A program made the position numbers and the translations under genes. Below are positions 1-5,608 of a stretch of 5,714 nucleotides of DNA, in pieces. The DNA lies in the NCBI GenBank assembly GCA_030433225.1, contig JAUIMD010000154.1, forward strand, positions 1 to 5,714, in the 5' to 3' direction. The notes beneath the pieces were generated by a model that had not been told where the DNA came from, searched no databases, and saw only the letters and a program-made list of their open reading frames with translations. Each line of letters begins with the position of its first letter. Position 1 is the stretch's first letter. Source of the DNA: Bacteroidia bacterium. Lineage in GTDB: Bacteria > Bacteroidota > Bacteroidia > Bacteroidales > UBA5342.

Positions 1-1
1 A

Positions 2-1573
2 AACCCCGCCACCATTGCTGACAATGTAGGCGACAACGTGGGGGATGTTGCAGGAATGGGTGCCGATTTATACGAATCGTATTGCGGCTCAATACTGGCA
101 ACAGCAGCACTCGGTGCGGCCCTGTCGGTAAATTCAGAAGTACAAAGTGCCAAAGTCATAGCTCCTATGTTGGTGGCCGCCATAGGCATTTTGCTTTCCA
201 TTGCCGGCATATTTATGGTACGCACCCGCGAAGACGCCACCCCCAAAAACCTGCTAAACTCCCTACTTCTGGGAACAGGGGGAAGTTCGGTGTTTATACT
301 ACTGGCAATTGCCGGAATGGCAGCTTTTGGCTGGCTGGAATGGGGCATTGTAGGTTCTGTAATTTCCGGGCTTGCAGCCGGTGTAATCATAGGCCAGGGT
401 ACCGAATATTACACATCTGACGGATACAAACCCACACAAGGCATTGCCGGGCAGGCACAACAAGGGCCGGCCACCACCATTATTGATGGCATTGCCGTGG
501 GCATGTATTCCACCTGGATCCCCGTTGTAACCATTGTTATTGGCATAATTGCCTCCTTTGGCTTTGCAGGAGGATTTCAGGATTTTGCCCAGGGGGTATA
601 CGGCATTGGATTTGCGGCGGTTGGAATGCTCTCCACTTTGGGAATAACCCTGGCAACTGACGCGTTTGGCCCCATTGCAGACAATGCCGGCGGAAATGCA
701 GAAATGGCCAATTTACCCAAACAGGTCAGAGAACGAACCGATGCACTCGATATGCTGGGAAACACCACCGCGGCTACGGGAAAGGGATTTGCCATTGGAT
801 CAGCAGCCCTTACGGCTATGGCCTTACTTGCCGCATACATGGAAGAGGTTAAAATATGGCTCAGAAATGCCCTGGAAGGTGGAGAAACAGTGCTTCAAAA
901 TTCCGTACAATTTGTGTTAGAAGGAACCGGGAATGCCACTTCCGGCATTAAAACGGTGCTGATTTCAGACGCTACCCTAAAAGATTTTTCAACTTTTTAT
1001 GACCTTGCCGTTTTCAACCCAATGCTTTTGGCCGGATTGTTTATTGGGGCAATGATGGCTTTTGTTTTTTGTGCCATGACAATGAAAGCCGTAGGGCGTG
1101 CGGCCGGAGCCATGGTAAACGAAGTTCGCCGCCAGTTTAAAGAAATACCCGGCATACTGGAAGGAAAAGGCACTCCCGAATATGCCCGTTGTGTGGAAAT
1201 TTCCACCAAAGGAGCACAGCGCGAAATGTTACTGCCCTCGCTCCTTGCCATAATTGTACCCGTTGCCGTGGGCCTTTTACTGGGCGTAGCCGGAGTGGTT
1301 GGCCTGCTGATGGGAGGCCTAACAACAGGATTCACGCTTGCCGTTATGCTTAACAATGCGGGCGGCGCCTGGGACAATGCCAAAAAGTTTATTGAAAAGG
1401 GGAATTATGGAGGCAAAGGAAGCGAGGCTCACAAAGCCGGCGTGGTGGGCGATACCGTGGGCGACCCGTTTAAAGACACTTCCGGCCCTTCCCTGAACAT
1501 TTTAATTAAACTAATGACTATGGTGTCGGTAGTCATGTCGGGGCTTACTGTGGCATACAGCATATTTGGATAA
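2..1573 (+). CDS. hppA: Membrane-bound K+-dependent, probably Na+-pumping pyrophosphatase (5' truncated)
   Basis: This integral membrane enzyme hydrolyses cytoplasmic pyrophosphate and moves Na+ and/or H+ across the inner membrane. The frame is open from base 2, so the gene is cut by the window edge. The 523 codons present, against roughly 730 for bacterial family members, leave about 200 N-terminal residues outside. Fragment residues 1-15 carry the PPi/Mg signature ADNVGDNVGD with its three spaced Asp. A second DNAGGNAEMA motif lies near base 680. The C-terminal part has GGAWDNAKKFIE (from about 1360) and GDTVGDPFKDTSGPSLNILI (from about 1449), the other half of the active site. Many hydrophobic helices lie between. 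The GNTTAATGKG motif at 758-787 has Ala and Gly where K+-independent enzymes have Lys and Thr, which marks the K+-dependent class. Glu at 74-76, ten residues after the third signature Asp, matches the Na+-pump arrangement. Na+ specificity is inferred; the family call is very secure. Confidence 0.97.
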   Translation, partial: NPATIADNVGDNVGDVAGMGADLYESYCGSILATAALGAALSVNSEVQSAKVIAPMLVAAIGILLSIAGIFMVRTREDATPKNLLNSLLLGTGGSSVFILLAIAGMAAFGWLEWGIVGSVISGLAAGVIIGQGTEYYTSDGYKPTQGIAGQAQQGPATTIIDGIAVGMYSTWIPVVTIVIGIIASFGFAGGFQDFAQGVYGIGFAAVGMLSTLGITLATDAFGPIADNAGGNAEMANLPKQVRERTDALDMLGNTTAATGKGFAIGSAALTAMALLAAYMEEVKIWLRNALEGGETVLQNSVQFVLEGTGNATSGIKTVLISDATLKDFSTFYDLAVFNPMLLAGLFIGAMMAFVFCAMTMKAVGRAAGAMVNEVRRQFKEIPGILEGKGTPEYARCVEISTKGAQREMLLPSLLAIIVPVAVGLLLGVAGVVGLLMGGLTTGFTLAVMLNNAGGAWDNAKKFIEKGNYGGKGSEAHKAGVVGDTVGDPFKDTSGPSLNILIKLMTMVSVVMSGLTVAYSIFG

Positions 1574-1589
1574 GTCGGTTACGGATAGA

Positions 1590-1632
1590 AAAAAATAGCG
1601 TTAAGCCATCTCCCGGCTTAACGCTATTTTTT
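1590..1632 (+). terminator. Rho-independent terminator after hppA
   Basis: A perfect 18-bp inverted repeat has arms at 1590-1607 and 1615-1632 and a 7-nt loop (ATCTCCC). It starts 16 nt after the hppA stop. The inner part (ATAGCGTTAAGCC) is the stable stem. The outer pairs are an A-run facing a T-run, so transcripts from the left end in a U-tract that continues into T-rich sequence to about 1640. The symmetry could let it work from the other strand too, but no leftward gene lies to its right. It separates hppA from the next gene. Confidence 0.93.
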
Positions 1633-1664
1633 ATATTTTTACCCCTTCAATAAAAGTTTTGACC

Positions 1665-2585
1665 ATGCGATTTTTCACCCTATTCCTTCTGCTGGCAGCA
1701 CTGTTTGGCGGCACCAACTTTACCACCGAAGCCAAAGTAACCACCGTTCCATTCATACAATTGCCTACGGGGCAGGTATTGATTGAGGCTGACCTGAAGG
1801 GTAAAGCGGCGAAACAATATTTTGTGATTGAAACCGCAGGCACCAACCTGATTCGCCGGGACATGACACAGCGCCTGGATTTTTTAGGAATTGATACAAC
1901 CAGCTCTTTTGCCGAATTTCCCGAAATTCAAATCGGAGACATGAGCTTTATCGGAAAAAACACCTTCCGGTTAAAAAAAGCCCTGGGGAAAAGGAGCGAA
2001 TACGCCTTTCCCCCCTCAGCATTGGGAACCCTCGGCGCTAAGTTTTTTCGCAAGAAGGTGCTTCAATTGAATTACCAAACCAAAACACTCGTAATTGCCG
2101 ATTCAAGGGACGAACTGAACATTTCCACCACCACACCCTATGTGCATTTTACACAAAGTTTCACCAATCCGGTTCCTGTATTGGGAGTGCGTTGCGCCGA
2201 GGCCAGCGATTATGATGTATACCTGGATGTTTCCCTGGCAATAGGCATTAATTTCCCAACCATTGCCATGTCTGCCGTAACCCAAAATGCGGGTCCCGAT
2301 GAAAAACAGACCTACAAACTTTCGTTGGATGGCGAAAAAAACATTCACTACACCGCTATAGAATCCCCCACCGTTTACCTGGATTCAAAAATCACGCTGA
2401 GCCAGGTTGAAATTACGTTTACCGACGAACTTATGCCGGCCATAGGAAACACCTTTTTAGCCAACTTTATCTGCACCATTGATTTTAACGATGGCATACT
2501 TTTTCTTGAACCGATTACCGACAAAGGGAAGGAAATGCTGACCAACAACGAAGTAAAACCCCTTAAGCAGAAAAAGAAAAAATAG
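1665..2585 (+). CDS. Secreted protein with two degenerate retropepsin-like (aspartic protease fold) lobes
   Basis: The protein has 306 residues and no gene name I can support. I use ATG at 1665 because it gives a classic signal peptide: short basic start MRFF, hydrophobic core TLFLLLAALFGG, likely cleavage after TEA at residue 23. An in-frame TTG at 1659 is less likely. No lipobox Cys or sorting domain is visible, so it is probably periplasmic or secreted. Lobe 1 (about 27-147) has the order of a retropepsin-like domain: strand-rich VLIEADLKGKAA, then FVIETAGT (53-60) where an active enzyme has DTGAS/T, then GTLGAKFFRKKVLQLNYQTK (121-140), matching the usual G-x-LG-x-x-F-L...DY-x-x-x closing hairpin. 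Lobe 2 (about 158-283) repeats this: VYLDVSLA (185-192) at the triad position and IGNTFLANFICTIDFNDGIL (260-279) as closing element. Catalytic Asp is Glu in lobe 1, and the Thr-Gly is lost in lobe 2. The tail is Lys-rich (KQKKKK). The fold call is by eye; loss of protease activity is inferred. Confidence 0.75.
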   Translation: MRFFTLFLLLAALFGGTNFTTEAKVTTVPFIQLPTGQVLIEADLKGKAAKQYFVIETAGTNLIRRDMTQRLDFLGIDTTSSFAEFPEIQIGDMSFIGKNTFRLKKALGKRSEYAFPPSALGTLGAKFFRKKVLQLNYQTKTLVIADSRDELNISTTTPYVHFTQSFTNPVPVLGVRCAEASDYDVYLDVSLAIGINFPTIAMSAVTQNAGPDEKQTYKLSLDGEKNIHYTAIESPTVYLDSKITLSQVEITFTDELMPAIGNTFLANFICTIDFNDGILFLEPITDKGKEMLTNNEVKPLKQKKKK

Positions 2586-2687
2586 GCCGCTTCCGGCATT
2601 TCAATCCACTTAAAAAAGCTAAACAGTTCGCTGCAAAAAACTCGCGTAATTAATTCATTGATTTTTTGAATAATAGCACCTTAAAGT

Positions 2688-2718
2688 TTTGACAAATTGA
2701 AATTATAGTGTACTTTTG
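2688..2718 (+). promoter_or_regulatory. Bacteroidota-type sigma-ABfr promoter for the ribosomal protein block
   Basis: TTTG at 2688-2691 (inside TTTTGACA) is the -33 element. TACTTTTG at 2711-2718 is an exact match to the -7 consensus TAnnTTTG. The spacer is 19 nt, as expected for the primary sigma factor of Bacteroidota. Transcription should begin a few bases downstream, near 2723-2726, giving an untranslated leader of about 135 nt before rplM. The start site is inferred from spacing. Confidence 0.85.
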
Positions 2719-2723
2719 CAGTC

Positions 2724-2858
2724 CGATTATCATCAGCTATCTGCAACAGCCTAGTTATTAGGCAAGTAAATAAAAAACTTTCGCTCTTCAATGCAGAGGC
2801 GTGACAAAATGGAGGGCAGGTTTTATGTTTAATTTCATTATTCAATAAGAACACTAAA
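2724..2858 (+). promoter_or_regulatory. Candidate structured leader of rplM-rpsI
   Basis: This long 5' leader could house autoregulation. In E. coli, L13 represses its own operon through the rplM leader; whether that applies here is inference. Visible pairings: hairpin GCCTA/TAGGC (2749-2753 with 2759-2763, loop GTTAT), enclosed by TCTGCA/TGCAGA (2740-2745 with 2792-2797) that can extend by GC/GC (2736-2737 with 2799-2800). A GGAGGG at 2811-2816 sits 8 nt before an ATG at 2825 that opens a 7-codon frame (MFNFIIQ) ending at 2848, 10 nt before the rplM start. The rplM start itself has only A-rich sequence before it. I did not recognise a named RNA family. The pairing is by eye and energies were not computed. 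Confidence 0.4.
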
Positions 2859-3314
2859 GTGGATACAACAAGCTTTAAAACAGTTTCTTTAAACAAAGCA
2901 ACTGTAAATAAACAATGGGTTGTGGTAGATGCAACCGATGCCGTTTTGGGAAGAATGTCTACAAAAGTTGCCAAACTTTTGCGTGGAAAATACAAGCCCG
3001 GCTTTACTCCTCACGTAGATTGTGGTGATAACGTAATCCTTATTAATGCGGATAAAATTCAGTTAACCGGTAAAAAATGGACAGATCGTGTGATGTTTTC
3101 ACACTCAGGATATCCGGGTGGTCAAAAATCACAATCACCTCGCGATGTTTTTGAAAAATCTCCGGAAAAACTGATTCGTCATACCATTAAAGGAATGATG
3201 CCTAAAAACAGATTAAGCAGAGAGGTAATGCGTAACCTGTACATTTACAACGGTAGCGAGCACCCACATGAGGCGCAACAACCCCAAACAGTAGATTTAA
3301 ACACTCTTAAATAG
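2859..3314 (+). CDS. rplM: 50S ribosomal protein L13 (uL13)
   Basis: L13 is an early-assembling 23S rRNA-binding protein of the large subunit. The 151-residue product has the full family pattern: WVVVDATDAVLGRMSTKVAK (20-39), the basic LLRGKYKPGFTPHVDCGDNV stretch (40-59), LTGKKW (69-74), SGYPGG (83-88), the highly conserved IKGMMPKNRLS (110-120), and LYIYNGSEHPHEAQQPQ (127-143). The start is GTG at 2859. It yields MDTTSFKTVS, the N-terminus expected for Bacteroidota L13, and the next in-frame ATG (codon 33) would remove the conserved core. There is no good SD just upstream; the sequence is A-rich. It leads the block, 5 nt ahead of rpsI, so the two are surely cotranscribed and probably translationally coupled. 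Confidence 0.98.
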   Translation: MDTTSFKTVSLNKATVNKQWVVVDATDAVLGRMSTKVAKLLRGKYKPGFTPHVDCGDNVILINADKIQLTGKKWTDRVMFSHSGYPGGQKSQSPRDVFEKSPEKLIRHTIKGMMPKNRLSREVMRNLYIYNGSEHPHEAQQPQTVDLNTLK

Positions 3315-3319
3315 TTGAT

Positions 3320-3706
3320 ATGAAAGTAGTAAATGCAGTTGGCAGACGCAAAGCAGCAATTGCCCGTATCTATGTTAAGGAGGGTTCTGGTGTTATTACC
3401 ATCAACAAAAGAGAGCTGAAAGACTATTTCCCACAAAGCGGATTACAGTACATCGTAATGCAGCCTTTAACAACGTTAAATGCTGAAGGAACATACGACA
3501 TTAATGTAAACCTTGATGGTGGTGGAATTACCGGTCAGGCTGAAGCATTACGTTTGGCCATTTCAAGAGCTCTTGTGAAAATTGACGAAGAATCTAAACC
3601 AGCCTTAAAAGCAGAAGGATTCATGACTCGTGACTCACGTGTTGTTGAGCGTAAAAAACCAGGACAACCCAAAGCAAGAAAAAGATTCCAGTTCTCTAAA
3701 CGTTAA
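3320..3706 (+). CDS. rpsI: 30S ribosomal protein S9 (uS9)
   Basis: S9 belongs to the small-subunit head. Its C-terminal tail reaches toward the P-site tRNA. The product has 128 residues, normal for the family. Landmarks are NAVGRRKAAIARIYV (5-19), the GGGITGQAEALRLAISRAL core (67-85), and the strongly basic end RVVERKKPGQPKARKRFQ (107-124) finishing in FSKR, the expected universal ending with terminal Lys-Arg. The ATG lies 5 nt after the rplM stop, too close for its own promoter, so it depends on the rplM transcript. Its stop codon lies within a potential stem described separately. Confidence 0.98.
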   Translation: MKVVNAVGRRKAAIARIYVKEGSGVITINKRELKDYFPQSGLQYIVMQPLTTLNAEGTYDINVNLDGGGITGQAEALRLAISRALVKIDEESKPALKAEGFMTRDSRVVERKKPGQPKARKRFQFSKR

Positions 3707-3741
3707 TGGAATCAACACAATTAACCGTTTAGTATCTAAAC
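3696..3741 (+). promoter_or_regulatory. Two mutually exclusive hairpins at the rpsI-rpsB junction
   Basis: CTAAACGTTAA (3696-3706, including the rpsI stop) can pair with TTAACCGTTTAG (3721-3732), giving 11 bp with one bulged C and a 14-nt loop. The same right arm can instead pair with its other side: GTTTAG (3727-3732) with CTAAAC (3736-3741), loop TAT. CTAAAC therefore occurs twice flanking one complement, as in attenuators and translational switches. A ribosome stopping at 3704-3706 would mask the first arm. There is no U-tract after either hairpin, so this is not a simple terminator. Function is inferred; the first stem is partly coding. Confidence 0.35.
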
Positions 3742-3811
3742 TTGCAGGATTTCTAATGAACTACCTGGAAGTTGATTTTAAACAGAATGTAAACGATTTT
3801 AAAAAAGAAAA

Positions 3812-4639
3812 ATGTCAAGAACAAATTTTGATGAATTATTAGATGCCGGAGTACACTTTGGCCACCTGAAAAGAAAGTGGAACCCAAGTATGGCTCCTTA
3901 CATCTTTATGGAACGTAATGGTATTCATATCATCGACCTCCATAAAACGGTTGTAAAAATTGACGAAGCCGCCAACGCGCTTGCTCAAATTGCAAAATCA
4001 GGAAGAAAGATTTTGTTTGTAGCAACCAAAAAACAAGCCAAAGAAATTATCACCGAAAAAGTTGGTTCAGTAGGAATGCCATACATCACCGAGCGTTGGG
4101 CCGGGGGTATGTTAACAAACTTCCCTACCATTCGAAAAGCCATTAAAAAAATGACTTCTATCGATAAGATGACCAACGATGGCACCTTCAGCGTATTGTC
4201 AAAACGCGAAAAACTTCAAATTACACGTCAACGTGCCAAGCTGGATAAAATGCTGGGTAGCATTGTTGACATGACCCGCCTTCCGGCCGCTTTGTTTATT
4301 GTAGATGTTGCCAAAGAGAACATCGCAGTGAAAGAGGCAAAACGTTTGGGCATTCCGGTATTTGCTATGGTGGATACCAACTCCAACCCAAAAGACGTTG
4401 ACTTTGTGATTCCTGCAAACGACGACGCCACTAAATCTATTGAGCTGGTTATTGAGATTATGACCAAAGCCATTGCCGAAGGATTAAGTGAGCGCAAAGC
4501 AGAACGCAAACTGGAAGCAGAAAAGAAAGAGAAGAAAGCAGCCGCTTCGAAAGCAAGAAAATCTTCTGCTAAAAAAGAAGATGCCGCTGAAGTAGAGGCC
4601 GGTGACGATGATGACGCTTCTGAAGAAGTATCTGAATAA
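3812..4639 (+). CDS. rpsB: 30S ribosomal protein S2 (uS2) with extended charged tail
   Basis: S2 is a late-assembling small-subunit protein next to S1 and S8. The 275 residues show the family signatures in order: GVHFGH (13-18), KWNPSMAPYIF (22-32), NGIHIIDLHKT (36-46), KILFVATKKQA (66-76), ERWAGGMLTNF (94-104), the LPAALFIVDVAKENIAVKEA stretch (157-176), and VDTNSNPKDVDFVIPANDDA (187-206). The conserved fold ends near residue 226. The last 50 residues are a low-complexity tail, first Lys/Ala/Glu-rich (228-256), then acidic (257-275). ATG at 3812 follows an A-rich run rather than an SD, and an upstream in-frame extension is not needed. rpsB is 105 nt after rpsI and 26 nt before tsf. In E. coli, S2 represses rpsB-tsf through its leader; the 3707-3811 spacer is where any equivalent would sit here. 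I see no convincing separate promoter in it. Confidence 0.98.
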   Translation: MSRTNFDELLDAGVHFGHLKRKWNPSMAPYIFMERNGIHIIDLHKTVVKIDEAANALAQIAKSGRKILFVATKKQAKEIITEKVGSVGMPYITERWAGGMLTNFPTIRKAIKKMTSIDKMTNDGTFSVLSKREKLQITRQRAKLDKMLGSIVDMTRLPAALFIVDVAKENIAVKEAKRLGIPVFAMVDTNSNPKDVDFVIPANDDATKSIELVIEIMTKAIAEGLSERKAERKLEAEKKEKKAAASKARKSSAKKEDAAEVEAGDDDDASEEVSE

Positions 4640-4665
4640 TTCATACATAAAATATTACGTAAAAA

Positions 4666-5487
4666 ATGGCTATTAAAGCAGCAGACGTAAGTAAACTACG
4701 TAAAATGACCGGTGCCGGAATGATGGATTGCAAGAAGGCATTGGGAGAAGCAGATGGTGATTTCGACAAAGCAGTTGAAATTATCCGTAAAAAAGGTCAG
4801 TTAGTTGCAAGTAAACGTGCAGACAGAGAAGCGAGTGAAGGATGCGTACTTGCCGGTGTAAATGGCAATACCGCAGCACTGGTTGCCTTAAAGTGCGAAA
4901 CTGATTTCGTTGCTAAAAACGAAAACTTTGTAGCATTGGCGCAGTCAATTTTAGATGTTGCACTGGCGAACAAACCTGCCAACCTGGAGGCTTTAACTGC
5001 GCTTGATTTAAACGGTGCAAGCATTGCCGCCACAATTGTGGATCAAATTGGTGTGATTGGTGAAAAAGTGGAATTAGACTATTTCGAATTGGTTGAAGCA
5101 GAAAGCGTTGCCGCCTATATTCACCCTGGAAACAAGCTGGCCACTATTGTTGGTTTTAATGTTGCCGATGTTGCGGATGACATTAAAAAAGACGTAGCCA
5201 TGCAAGCAGCTGCCATGGCTCCTGTTGCTGTTTCACGCGACTTTGTTCCTGCTGACGTAGTGGAAAAAGAGCTTGAAATTGGCCGGGAAAAAGCACGTGA
5301 GGAAGGTAAACCAGAGCAAATTTTAGATAAAATTGCGCAAGGTCGTTTAAATAAGTTCTTCCAGGAAAGCACGTTGTTGGAGCAAGCTTTTATTAAAGAA
5401 AATAAAATGTCTGTACAACAATACCTGAAAACTCAAAACAAAGACCTTACGGTAACAGACTTTAAACGTTACACACTAAACGTGTAA
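4666..5487 (+). CDS. tsf: Translation elongation factor Ts
   Basis: EF-Ts is the cytoplasmic nucleotide-exchange factor that releases GDP from EF-Tu. The 273 residues match the usual length. The N-terminal UBA-like domain (about 1-50) has the KMTGAGMMDCKKAL signature (13-26). The core has KCETDFVAKNENF (76-88), with Asp80 and Phe81 at the same numbers as the E. coli pair that inserts into EF-Tu and displaces Mg2+. Further matches are YIHPGNKLATIVGF (151-164), the VAMQAAAMAP motif (177-186), and GRLNKFFQESTLLEQAF (226-242), with Ala where QPF is common. ATG at 4666 is preceded by AAAAA and no SD. It sits 26 nt after rpsB and shares its transcript; a terminator follows 22 nt after the stop. The gene appears complete and ordinary. 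Confidence 0.98.
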   Translation: MAIKAADVSKLRKMTGAGMMDCKKALGEADGDFDKAVEIIRKKGQLVASKRADREASEGCVLAGVNGNTAALVALKCETDFVAKNENFVALAQSILDVALANKPANLEALTALDLNGASIAATIVDQIGVIGEKVELDYFELVEAESVAAYIHPGNKLATIVGFNVADVADDIKKDVAMQAAAMAPVAVSRDFVPADVVEKELEIGREKAREEGKPEQILDKIAQGRLNKFFQESTLLEQAFIKENKMSVQQYLKTQNKDLTVTDFKRYTLNV

Positions 5488-5509
5488 GTTGAACATAAAA
5501 CATGTACCA

Positions 5510-5547
5510 AAAAGCCGGAACAAAAATTTGTTCCGGCTTTTCTTTTG
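5510..5547 (+). terminator. Rho-independent terminator after tsf
   Basis: AAAAGCCGGAAC (5510-5521) pairs perfectly with GTTCCGGCTTTT (5530-5541), a 12-bp stem. The loop at 5522-5529 is A/T only and may close further. The T-rich tract runs from 5538 to about 5547 (TTTTCTTTTG). It closes the ribosomal block. The flanking A-run could also give some leftward activity for the converging gene. Confidence 0.93.
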
Positions 5548-5572
5548 CTTCCTATAAGGAATAGCTAAGGTT

Positions 5573-5595
5573 AAAACTGGTGCCCGCAGGCACCA
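5573..5595 (-). terminator. Candidate terminator for the converging leftward gene
   Basis: TGGTGCC (5578-5584) and GGCACCA (5589-5595) form a 7-bp GC-rich stem with a CGCA loop on the plus strand. Read leftward, the stem is followed by G and then TTTT (complement of 5573-5576). It lies 13 nt beyond the stop of the minus-strand gene. The U-tract is short, so efficiency is uncertain. Read rightward it is followed by A residues and would not terminate. Confidence 0.6.
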
Positions 5596-5608
5596 AAAGA
5601 TTGGTTTA

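Noticed and set aside
1659..1664. TTG start two codons upstream for the retropepsin-like protein
   Set aside because: ATG at 1665 gives a normal signal-peptide start; TTG adds only Met-Thr and has no ribosome-binding site of its own.
1652..1688. Promoter for the retropepsin-like gene using TTTTGACC near 1657, which shares AAAGTTTTGAC with the rplM -33 region
   Set aside because: The matching -7 position (1681) would lie inside the gene and reads TATTCCTT, a poor fit to TAnnTTTG.
2586..2597. GCCG/CGGC hairpin directly after the retropepsin-like gene as a terminator
   Set aside because: The stem is only 4 bp and no real T-tract follows (ATTTCAATCC), so termination is not supported.
2681..2995. 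104-codon minus-strand open frame over the rplM promoter and 5' end
   Set aside because: It is antisense to the promoter, leader and conserved rplM coding sequence, with no recognisable motif.
5549..5561. Palindrome TTCCT-ATA-AGGAA between the two converging terminators
   Set aside because: The stem is only 5 bp with a 3-nt loop and no repeat elsewhere in the window; it is probably incidental in a terminator-rich gap.
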